From Vicia villosa (lineage: Eukaryota; Streptophyta; Magnoliopsida; Fabales; Fabaceae), in assembly GCF_029867415.1 (NCBI RefSeq), contig NW_026705455.1:558001-622000 (forward strand): a stretch of DNA of 64,000 nt, read 5' to 3'. The stretch's first letter is position 1; every line of letters begins with the position of its first letter. Shown here piece after piece: positions 36,114 through 45,488 of the stretch. Both the position numbers and the translations under genes were made by a program. The notes below the pieces were generated by a model that was given only the letters and a program-made list of their open reading frames with translations, made no database searches and was not told the DNA's origin.

Positions 36114-36950
36114 TCATTAATACATATAAATTCACATCTATATCACATATGTTCCAAATCACATATATCACATTCATAACACAACAACAATTTATATCAA
36201 ATGAATCACAAATCCACATATATGCATATCCACCAACATCATTCCACACAATTCACATCACATAAATCACACCAACAACAACATTTCACACCGAGACGTG
36301 CGACTCAAGTGTGACTCTATGTGATATGCATGTGGATCCCTCCGTTATCATTTCCGGTCATGCCGATTGTCATTCTCTCTAGACTAGATAACCACCTCAA
36401 AGCCCCATACTCGTTAAGCTTTCAAACCCCATACTCGTTAGGTTTGGGACAAGTAAATAATCTTCGCGAGATTACCCAACATTGCCACTTTCAAAGACTC
36501 ATGCTTGTGTACGTGTGCAACAAAACAAGACTCATGCATTTAAGACGATCTCTCTATCTCTTAAACTACACAATCACATCTTTACAACTTTGCACAACAT
36601 TACACAACATGAATTTCAATCCAATATCCCACATCAATTAGCATTTATGAATCAATCACATAATTCATGACATTAACATCTCATAAGGCATCCATGAACA
36701 TTGATCATGCAAGATTCATCCATAACATACACATACAATTACATGTTATTTCCAATTAACATCATAATTAAATTAAAAAATTGCCAACCCATTCTATTCT
36801 ATCATATAGACAATTATTTAAGCTTCAATATGCTTCAAACGGCACCTAAAAAGGAGTTACGGATCAAAAGTTATGTAATTTCAAAGTTTAGAAAATGTTT
36901 TGTAAAACAGGGTCCGCTCAGCGAGACTAGGCAGAGATTTTCAATCTTCG

Positions 36951-37020
36951 CAGCTCCGCTCAGCGGACCAGCTCCGCTCAGCGGACCAGCTCCGCTCAGC
37001 GGACCAGCTCCGCTCAGCTG
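36951..37020. repeat. 18-bp minisatellite with perfect hairpin core
   Basis: AGCTCCGCTCAGCGGACC recurs with its core at 36956, 36974, 36992 and 37010. A lone related core lies at 36914. TCCGCT and AGCGGA are inverted around a single C. It lies in the solo LTR in otherwise AT-rich DNA, so it is a strong local GC peak. Confidence 0.92.
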
Positions 37021-37812
37021 GGCCTGCGATTTTCATAAAAACACAACAAAACCCAGCACTGCGAAAACCACTTCCTACCACTCCAAATCACTTCCAAACA
37101 TCAATAAACATCAAATACAACCAGTATTCATCATTATTGAACAACATATATCATCAAAATCATGTTTAATCATGTAAATCCATAGAAATAACATAAAACT
37201 TAGGGTTCATACATTTCTCATGAAATAGCAAACAATGAAGAGATTCACACAACACATTCATTACCCAATCATAGATTCTACAAGAACTTGCATTCAAACC
37301 CTTACCTCTAACTCTTAATCCACCCTCTTCAAGAATCTACAAATTCCTTCTCTTCCTCTTCTATGTTCTTCTTCTCTTCTCTACTCTTCTTTCTATCTTT
37401 TCCTCTTTTCTTTCTAATTAGGTTATGACATAACATTCTCTCCTAACTCTCATTATCTCATTGGGCATAACCCACCCAATAATCTTTCTCACTTAACTAA
37501 GCCCATTTAACTAATTTCTAATAACATTCTACCAATTATTAATTAGCTAAATAATATATTACCACCCAATTGAATAATTATCACTCAAATAATAATTAAA
37601 TAAAAGACACAAACAATTATCAAATATAAAATAATCCTAATTAATTAAATCTAATAAAAATAGGGTGTTACAGGAGACACTTGCGACATACCAACAGATG
37701 TTGATATCATATTAAGACATTTTTGTGTTAGTGCGAAAGACAACATAAGAAACCCATAAATTTATAAAAAAACCTAGGTGAATATGGACCACCCATTTTC
37801 TGTCACTGAATG

Positions 37813-37924
37813 TTCTGTAGATATATCCATAGAAAGAACCTAGATATTTTGTTTTCGTAGGTATATCTACGGTAAAAACCTATAATTTGCAAATTAAGAG
37901 CCTTCCTTAGATACATCTATGGAA
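37813..37924. repeat. Near-palindromic 22-bp motifs, inner left MULE part
   Basis: Copies lie at 37813-37834, 37853-37874 and 37903-37924. All fit the TTCCGTAG-N6-CTACGGAA pattern with two to four changes. Once the solo LTR at 35338-37672 is removed they lie about 550 bp from the left-end cluster. Confidence 0.7.
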
Positions 37925-38060
37925 CTTTCCTTGTTAGTTTTTTTTAGCATAACAGGATAATATTGCAGAACAATATAGTATAGTTTTAGAGCTATTTAAC
38001 CTTCCATTAAAATTAAGAATTGAAAAAATGATTATATAGAAATGTTAAATAGTACTTATA

Positions 38061-38570
38061 TTACACTTTCAAAATGCAAAACAAATCAAAAAAACTGTCG
38101 CCGGCTAAATCTATTGGGGGTTCCAATTTTAACTTTTCCGCATTCGTTTCCTTTTCAATGTTGTTCAATCTTTCGAATTCGTCCATCCTATCAACAAAAA
38201 GATATGGCCACGTCCCGGCATCTGCGATATGATGAAGCGCCCATTCCGGTGATGTAGGTGGTATTGAACATCCCGGTTTCAAGTAAACTTGTACAAAATG
38301 ACTCAATTTTGCGAGCCATCCTATAAACATGATGCGATCATTTAGACTTATACGTGATGTGGTGCGGAGCGGGAAAAAGGTTTCTGAAAACCCGTATCGC
38401 GTTAAGTTAATGCATACCCTATCATATGCACATGCAATATGATGTCTCAATTCTAGGAATCTCATCCATTTTGAAACTGGTGCGTAAATCGCTTCAAATT
38501 TAACTTCCTCTCTGTATAACCGCATGTACCAGTCTTTATGCGCCCCCAACTCTTAGATAAGTTGATGATG
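38061..38570 (-). pseudogene. MULE protein, C-terminal half of OTU domain
   Basis: The minus-strand frame continues the OTU-type domain that starts at 42291-42685. It reads GAHKDWYMRLYREEVKFEA, APVSKWMRFLE and IACAYDRVCINLTRYG, then SHFVQVYLKPG, whose His fits the catalytic His of OTU cysteine proteases, and ends near LEPPIDLAG at a TAA. The two parts join in frame across the solo LTR when one TGATG copy is removed, with a single stop eight codons before GAHKDW. In the family this domain follows the transposase. Its role there is unknown to me. Confidence 0.72.
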
Positions 38571-40259
38571 TGTAATACGGTGGGAGAACTGAATTTTTAA
38601 ATGTTTCGCAAACAAATTTTGTGGTGAGCAAGAGTCGCCGCCGACTTTTATTTTATCCAATTCAGGAAAGGCTAAAAGAACAGGAAAGACCTTTTTTAAA
38701 AAGACTTGGGTTCGGGGGGTAGGTTATACAAAGGCAATGTGTAAGCACCCTTTGTATCCATGGTTATCCATGGGCTCTTAATTGCTTAGCTCACTTTTTA
38801 TTTGAATTGTTTGAAAGTGTAGGGTGTGTTTAGAAAAACATTTTGAATTTTTGAAAATGTCAAAAAAGACAATGTTAAAAAATAGGGTGTGAAAAACATT
38901 TGATTTGTTGTTAGCAAGCACTTAAGAGTTACCTGCCCTAAGTTCATAAGGTCTTTCCTATTCTAAAGACTTTCCTTGAGCGATAGTACTATCCATACCA
39001 TATAGAGGCGGGTAGTCCTATACATTGGATATATTCGGGACATCGGGGGTCATCGTATAATCATAGGGGCTATCCATACCATAAAGAGGGTAGGAAGTCC
39101 TATGCATTGGATGTAAATAGTCATAAAGGAAACTTGTGAGGATACTTTAGCATTTTGAAGGGACTATCATCATTTAATCGAAGACAACATCGAGGGACAA
39201 GATCATTTTACCGTAGGCAACTCGAAGGGTCTATGATCTGTTATGATGATTTTTATTCGTAGGCAACCTTGCTAAGAGTATCCTCACGTTCGAGGGACTT
39301 GTCCATTATTCGAAAGGCAACAGAAGAGAGGATTACCCTAAAGGTGAGTGTGTGAAACAAAGTGATTGATTTATTTTAATCCTGAAAATTAGGGTTATTC
39401 TATGTTGATTTTAGTCTTGCCCTACAATCCTATTACCATACATCTAAACAATTATATCAGCAGAAAGTAAAAGCAGAAAGATAAGTTCTTACGCTATTAC
39501 AAGGCTTCGGGGAGGGGATTACATAACCAAAAATGGAGGAGTGCAGAAATTAAAAGTGAGAGAAAGTAAATCCTAATTACTATTACAAAAAAACCTTTTG
39601 CGACCTATACATTGATTTCTAGAATTTAAATAAATAGATAAATGAATACTTAAATAAAAGATGAAAATTAAACAAACACGCGACAATCATAGAGTATGAG
39701 ATGAGAAGAGAATCGGGAGAAATATTAGAGTTTGGAAAAATCAGTTTTAAGGAGATTAAGTGAAAACCTAAATTAATTTAATTATTAAACTAATTCTAAA
39801 TTAACCTAACTCTAATTATTTATCCTAATTAATATAATTAATTAAAAATTGGTTAGAAAACCTAATTAATCTAATTAACTAAAATTAGTTGAAAACCTAA
39901 TTAATCTAATTAATTAAATTAATTATTTTTTCATTAAATAATTAAACCTTAAGAGATTAACCTAATTAGAAAAATTCGAATCCTAATTTTTATGGTCTTT
40001 TTATTAATTGATTAATGGTAAAAAGATAAAAATGGTTAGTTGCTAATAAAGAGATTAAAATAAGAAACTAAAAAGAAATAAGGATTAATGGTGCTGGAAT
40101 CCTGTGTGGTACTCTCTTGAAGGTGTACCATGGGACTGCTTTCTGGGTCCTCAGATTTGTGTCTAGTAAGGATCCTGTGACGGAGGCTGAGGATGTATGG
40201 TGGACGCGCGTAAGTTTGTTGCATAGGATCTGAAACAAAGAATAGAAAACAAAATATCA

Positions 40260-40333
40260 CAAATAAAGACAGGACCCTGAGATCAAACCCAGGTCCTTTG
40301 AGTCTCGTGCGCCTCCCACTTGCCAATCGTACC
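40260..40333 (-). other. tRNA-like block in LTR C
   Basis: The minus strand reads an A-box-like TTGGCAAGTGGG (plus 40315-40326), AGGCG, an anticodon-like loop CTCAAAG as in tRNA-Leu(CAA), and a B-box-like GGGTTTGATCTC (plus 40279-40290). Only short T stretches follow (TCTTTATTT), so a Pol III stop is weak. It occupies the same place in the LTR as the Val-like block of LTR P. Confidence 0.55.
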
Positions 40334-41119
40334 AATTCTTTTTACTGTTAGTGTTACAAATCCAATCAAATACATATAAATCATAATAAACCCAAAAGGA
40401 AGTCAAACGAGATGACGTGGGACCCTCGCGCGCCTATCGGAGTGGAGAGAGGATAAGCAATTGTTGACTGGCCTATCGTAATGAAGCGTGCATGGTCCAA
40501 GGGTCACGTTTCCAAGTCATCATCTTTTTTCCCTGCACTTGCGGATTCTCCTGCGGAATCAACCACGACTTTACCTGTGGATTTCGCCTCGATTCCCCAT
40601 GGATGTGCGTAGCTGAACTTGCATGAGTTGAACTCACAAAACACGATTCATTGGCTTCCCCCAAGGACATGGTTCGACTGTGAATCGTCTTCTGAATGCA
40701 ATGGTGGCATTCTTTTGGCCTGAAAAAACCTGTAAATATGTATTATTTTGCCCTAGCCATGGCATCTTTTGTTCCAGTCGTTAAAGCTTCATGTTAAGTG
40801 TTCAAACCTGCTCTAAATGCTACCAGGAACTTAAGCAAACGATTAGTTCGAGTCAAAACACAAGGAATCACAAGGTATGAAAATCAAAAAGTATGCATGA
40901 ATATGCCAAACACATAATGAACTTTTCGAGCGTCACATGCCTTTGATTAGGACATATTCCTATCCTATATCACCTCAGAGAGAGAATGGGATCGTTCTTT
41001 GACCTTGAAAAGGGCTGGATACTTGAATCCAAGTTTCTCCTAGTTCTTGGAATTTTAGAACCTTGAAACCCTAGCTCTCCACCAATTTTTTTCGTCCTCT
41101 TTATGCTGAGTTTGTTGGG

Positions 41120-41127
41120 TTTATATA
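41120..41127 (-). promoter_or_regulatory. TATA-like element of LTR C
   Basis: The minus strand reads TATATAAA about 1.16 kb inside the LTR, matching the distance in LTRs P and F. Confidence 0.55.
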
Positions 41128-42290
41128 GAGAATGAGATTAGGGTAAAGACTTGGCAAGAGATTGAATGATTTGATGATGTGGAAATTGAAAAAGATTTTA
41201 CATAAAATCTTTCTAAATTTGCACCTCATTCTATTTTATGCACATTCCTTAAACTTTCTTGGCCATTAGATCATATTTGGATTTGATTTGAATTAATAAA
41301 AAAAAGAATGATCATTATATAATTATTTTAGGATTTTACTTGATTTTTATTTGATATTAATTGAATAAAATCAAATATAAATAAAATAATATCACAAAAA
41401 TAATTATATTTGACCAATAGAACCTTCTTGGGCTTATTATCACGTGGATATTTCAAACATTAAGGCCCATTTGAAAAAAACTAAGATTGCTCAATATTGG
41501 CTTCATGCATTTTCTCAAAAATTGCTCAACTTCAATAATGCGTATCTCTCTCAATTTTAACCCTCTGAATGTGTTTTTGATCATTTTAGAAAGCTTAGAG
41601 TGTCCTATAAATTACCTTTTTTGTTTAATCTCAGTTGAGTCTTCCATGTTCATATATGCTCCATTTGTAAAAGATGACTTTCAGTTGACTTTCAAAAGGA
41701 CCTATAATATTTTGGCTCATAACTCCCAAATGAAGCATTTCTTGAGATTGGGCCCGACATCAAAGTTGTAGAGAATTTAATTTCCTTGAGAATGATGGAC
41801 AATTTTTTATGAAACATGTGAGAGTTATGGCTGGTCAAAGTTCAATTGACTTTCTCCTTAAAAATCCTAATTTAGAAACTTGGAGTTTTGATGATTTTGG
41901 AGCTTTTCTTGCTGAATCATGATCAACCCTTGATCAAATGATGAATATAACCTCAAGATGTTGATGTTGATAAAAAATCAGGAGTTTTGACTGTAAGTTG
42001 ACCATAGTTGACTTTTAGATCAAATCAGTCGACTGTTGCTCATCTGAGCAATTAACTGGGCAATCTTGTGAATCAAGGCCTGAAACTTGGTATGAGGATA
42101 CCCTGGGTCCTATAAAATACCATGAAGTCCACTTGAGGCCTTGGAAGATCCATATTCCTGATGAAAAGCAAAACCCTAATTCAGAGGTCCTTGTTTAGGA
42201 GAAGATATGCATGCTTGATTATATGAGTCTGAAGAGACTACTTGAGCCACAATATCTTGAAATATGGAGGGAAAATTTTGGTGTATGACA

Positions 42291-43872
42291 TGATGGATAA
42301 GTGTATGGCTATCCTCTCCATCACCAAGCAAAGTTGTTACGGCCCGGTAACCGCAACTACCGTCCCCTTCAATATTGACGATCCGCTTGATGTATTTGTG
42401 CATAAAAACCTGCATCTCTTCGATGAATGGAATTTTTTGTGGAATAGGCATCTCTTCGATAAATGGAATTCTCTGTGGAATAGATGTCGGAGGCGGTTTG
42501 CTTATGTGAGCTCCTTTGTTTGAACTCTTTTGAGATTTTTGAGATTTAGGAGTCGGTGAGTCGGGAAAAAGTTTATTGTCGTGCTCACAATAAGAAGGAG
42601 CTCGTGTAGTCGAGTTGTCATTCAGTGTAGGCTTCAGTTTCTTCAGAGCACCCCTTGTCTTAACTCGTTGAGAAGGTGGTTTCATGACGGTTGTTTTGAG
42701 ATATCCAATTTTCTGAAGTTATTCATTAATGTGATGTTTCATGTTGTCATTGGCCTTTGAAAATCTCTCTTGTATCGCTTCCAATTAAGAAGTAATAGAG
42801 ATAGTCAATTTTTCTCCTTCGGTGCAACCATCATCATCAAAACTAAGTCTTTTCCAATGAGTGATAATTTCATCCATTCTTATTGGCTCACCTAGTTTTG
42901 TCTTCTTAGCAATAACACAAGCACACGGGAGACCATATGTTTTAGAAATAATGCAACCACATTTTACACTATCAGAACCTATAGTTTCACCTCGTGAAAA
43001 ATATTATTTAAGTTGGGCCAAGACATATTGCCGATGAATTGAGAATAAAGAATGTTGTCCTTAAATCGATGTTCGAACACCATAATTCTCCGACCAAATA
43101 TGGTTTGTATCTCATTATGTTTTTTTAATCATGATAATTACAGTGTCCTAATCTCAACACAAGTCACCCTTGCTATTAGCCAATCAATTTTTCAAACTAG
43201 CATGTGCCGACTCAACTCTGTTGGTAGTTGTATTCCCAAGGTTTCGGACATTATCAGTCCATGCACAGACAAACTTCTCCTTCACCTTATCAAGAATGGT
43301 GCTTTTAATATATTTCAATAAATCAGGATACTTTTCACACACTCTCTGAAATTGAATGACGAAATCGGCGTATAATTCTTTTGTCAAAGAATTTACAATA
43401 GGAATTCATGCATCCATTCTTTTGTCAAAGAATTTACAATAGGAAATTAATTGACACACGTATTTTCTACTACCCTTGTCATCTCTTTTAAACTTCCTTA
43501 GAGGAGTATGGTATTTCCCGCTTCTATCGCAAAACATTGTAACGAAAGCGTATCTTCTTTCCAAGCAATTATCCAATATTCCTATTACCACACCAAAACC
43601 AGGGTTAGTTGCACTCCAAAAAATCCATGTGAGCATGCTATCGTGATCATCAAACTCTTGCTTGTTAATAAAGTCACTGCGACATCTACCACTTTTACGA
43701 CAACCCCTTCAACATTCGGAGAAACATCGTTTGTAGGAATTAATTTTATTGAGACATTATCGGGGTGAACCATACCTATTTGTAAAAATAACAGAAAATC
43801 ACAAGACTGTTGGAAAAAACAGCATAGACATGTTCCGTAGATGTGCCTACGGAACATGTTCATCTTCAACAT
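42291..43872 (-). pseudogene. FAR1/OTU MULE transposase, DDE core deleted
   Basis: From the N-terminus the minus strand shows a leader (43872-43640, frame changed). Next comes a FAR1-type domain with ERRYAFVTMFCDRSGKY and PLRKFKRDDKGSRKYVC (about 43560-43450). The frame then jumps to KELYADF, CAWTDNVRNLGNTTTNRVES (43387-43184), the C-terminal part of MULE transposases. A Cys-rich SWIM-like stretch KCGCIISKTYGLPCAC follows (about 42966-42910), then a Ser/Pro-rich linker (PKSQKSQKSSNKG) with a duplicated IPFIEEM. Last is the OTU start EGDGSCGYRAV (42341-42370), with the nucleophile-type Cys. The DDE catalytic core between KYVC and KELYADF is absent. Several stops are present. It is clearly inactive as a transposase. 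Confidence 0.78.
43375..43446. repeat. Short direct duplication at the transposase deletion site
   Basis: CTTTTGTCAAAGAATTTACA occurs at about 43378 and again about 42 bp later, flanked by ATTCATGCATCCATT. The duplication sits exactly where the catalytic core of the transposase is missing, so it is likely part of the deletion scar. Confidence 0.75.
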
Positions 43873-44324
43873 GTTTCAGAGTTGTACCTACGAAAGGAAC
43901 GTTACATTTTTTACATAAATTTGATGCATAGTGTGAGCAATGCAATGAATAAAGATGAATGTTTACTTGGAATTCTGTCTTCTTTTGCTCCCTCTGATAA
44001 TTTCCCAAAAAAGTTGGAGTTTTAGAGTGAAAAATGATATTGATGATGTAGGGTTTTTAGGTTGTGGAGGTGAGTGTTGAAGAAGAAAACCAGCAATGGG
44101 GGAGTGATCATGTTGGTTCAAATTATATCACATATCTCCATAGGTACATCTACGAAAAATATTGGCGCTATGTCATTCCGTAGATGTACCTACGGAAAAA
44201 TCCCTGAACTGAATTAATTTGAAGTTTTCTCAATGTTTACTAGTTTAAAATGCTTCCGTAGATGCACCTCTGAAAAAAACAAATTTTGTCAAAAAAATGT
44301 GCTTCCTGATGTGTATCTTCGGAA
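43828..44324. repeat. Near-palindromic 22-bp motifs, right MULE end
   Basis: Copies lie at 43833-43854, 43874-43895, about 44136-44157, 44176-44197, 44254-44275 and 44303-44324. Those at 43833 and 44176 fit TTCCGTAG-N6-CTACGGAA without mismatch. The first extends to a perfect 13-bp stem (43828-43840 with 43847-43859). They lie between the 5' end of the transposase gene and the right terminus, where transposase-binding or promoter sites are expected. Confidence 0.85.
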
Positions 44325-44367
44325 TCAGGGATCATAAATGGAATTTCGCAAGGTGGCTAAGAGTTTC

Positions 44368-44714
44368 AAGGTGTGCATTGAAATTTTCTCAAATTTTTAT
44401 GCTCCCTTAAGGTTTCTATAGTTTAATTAATTAAGCTTTTCTTGGTTAATTAAATTAAAATAGTATTTTTGTCCATAACCAAAAACAATACATGTTTCCT
44501 TAGGAATTTTTTCCTTTGAAATCTCAACCGTAGGTCCATTGATGCATGATAACATTAGGTGAGAATTCCCTTCTTTTTAGTCATTATTTTAAAAATTAAA
44601 ACAAAAATTCTTTTTTTGAAGCAAATTCTAAATACAATAAAAATACGATACGTATTGTATGTCACGAGCCTTAAGTAGATGGGAAAGGGTGAGCAAGAGT
44701 TTTCCTTAACTCAC
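44368..44714. other. AT-rich DNA, nothing recognised
   Basis: I see no coding or repeat signature between the MULE right terminus and the exon-like fragment. It may be the intron side of that fragment's donor site. Confidence 0.3.
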
Positions 44715-45089
44715 CTTAGAGTATATTTGTACACAGGACGCTTGGCCTAGTTATGCAAAGTATTCGCCCATATCTCACAGTCTTTATTATAATATGCATC
44801 ACAAACAACTTTTGCAATAAAAGGATGAAAAAGGAGTTGGTGGTGTATTACTTCCCGACTCCCCGTATATTCACATAGCCTCAGCCTTGCGGAACCATTT
44901 GGTATATGTCTCTTACAATAAAGCTTCAACCAATCAAATGCGACACCTTGACTTACGAATTTTTCAACTTCAAAACATTTTCATAAAATGATATATTATT
45001 TCCGTTCAATTGCAACACAGGTAATGCATTAGTCTCCACAAAACGAGCAGCAACTCCTAATGCTAGAACGTGAACGTTAACACCGTCAA
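44715..45089 (-). pseudogene. Exon-like fragment of an unidentified gene
   Basis: A 375-bp stretch on the minus strand is bounded by an acceptor-like TTGTTTTTAG before 45089 and a perfect donor AAG/GTGAGT after 44715. It reads VNVHVLALGVAARFVETNAL, then after a one-base frameshift FVSQGVAFDWLKLYCKRHIP, and further on HHQLLFHPFIAKVVCDAYYN and CEIWANTLHN before a stop near its end. The composition looks like a real globular protein, not repeat translation. I do not recognise it. It may be a relic of a host gene or a captured gene piece. Confidence 0.45.
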
Positions 45090-45199
45090 CTAAAAACAAT
45101 CAACAAACAACCATTTTCTAGAAGAACTGTGGAGCTCTGATTTCTTCATTGCACTATAGACTTACATAGGTACACGGTTCAGAAAATCCTTGAAAGCTC

Positions 45200-45486
45200 A
45201 CTAATTTAAAACCTTCCTTTTTCCCTTCTTAGCAAGTTAACCCTTAGTTAACAACACCCTTAGAAACAAACAAAAAAAAGGATCCCATTGCGTACAACTG
45301 ATGTGAGGGGTGCTAATACCTTCCCCTTGCATAACCGACTTTTGTACCCGAGTTTGGTTACGAGACCATCTTATCCATCCTTTTGGAGTTTTCTCGATGT
45401 TTCCCCTGCCTTTTGGGATAAAATAAAGTTCGACGGCGACTCTGTGTTTTTTTGCGTAGCGGTAGGTATCATATAACCGAACACCA
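45200..45486 (+). mobile_element. LTR 3'-end (U5) fragment of D/E type
   Basis: GAGGGGTGCTAATACCTTCC and CTTGCATAACCGAC match the U5 block of LTR D (27829-27870). GACGGCGACTCT follows at 45432-45443, and CCGAACACCA ends the LTR at about 45486. LTR E starts two bases later. Confidence 0.6.
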
Positions 45487-45488
45487 AT

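Larger units (their letters stand above)
35338..37672 (-). mobile_element. Solo LTR (Ty3-gypsy type) with TSD GGAGA
   Basis: The block starts TGTAACACCC and ends GGGTGTTACA, a perfect 10-bp terminal inverted repeat. It is flanked on both sides by GGAGA (35333-35337 and 37673-37677). There is no internal coding region, PBS or PPT, so it is a solo LTR of 2335 bp. Minus orientation is preferred because on that strand an AT-rich U3-like part precedes a GA-rich leader-like stretch (plus 37320-37400). I have seen such LTR starts in legume chromoviruses, but the family is not certain. Confidence 0.85.
38571..42290 (-). mobile_element. Solo Ogre LTR with TSD TGATG (LTR C)
   Basis: On the minus strand the LTR runs from TGTCATACACCAAAATTTTC at 42290 to CCGTATTACA at 38571, 3720 bp. 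TGATG flanks it on both sides (38566-38570 and 42291-42295), and no internal sequence is present. It is therefore a solo LTR, product of LTR-LTR recombination. It is closest to LTR P, sharing the final 200 bp and the CCATGG-N4-CCATGG block at 38758-38773. It contains TATATAAA (41120-41127), a tRNA-like block (40260-40333) and GGCGGCGACTCT in U5 (38631-38642). It splits the OTU domain of the MULE protein. Confidence 0.93.
34754..44367 (-). mobile_element. FAR1/OTU-type MULE, carrying two nested solo LTRs
   Basis: Terminal inverted repeat candidates are GAAACTCTTA at 34754-34763 and its complement at 44358-44367. The similarity continues inwards to GGAAGCAC plus a T- or A-run (about 100 bp, imperfect). 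Between them, on the minus strand, lie a transposase-derived pseudogene (FAR1 domain, C-terminal transposase part, OTU domain) and a second ORF remnant. Two solo LTRs (35338-37672 and 38571-42290) interrupt it. Without them and their duplicated 5-bp targets the element is about 3.5 kb. Near-palindromic 22-bp motifs cluster inside both ends. A 9-bp target duplication was not found, so the outer limits are approximate. Confidence 0.7.

Noticed and set aside
36701..37177. A 158-codon plus-strand open frame with APLSGP repeats
   Set aside because: The repeats are the translation of the 18-bp minisatellite; the frame lies inside a solo LTR and has no other protein-like content.
12264..40333. Calling the tRNA-like blocks functional tRNA genes
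   Set aside because: Acceptor stems do not pair well and D-arms are irregular; only the A-box, B-box, some arm hairpins and T-runs are convincing.
42242..42523. 93-codon plus-strand frame across the LTR C start
   Set aside because: It is antisense to the OTU part of the MULE protein, which has the recognisable motif on the minus strand.
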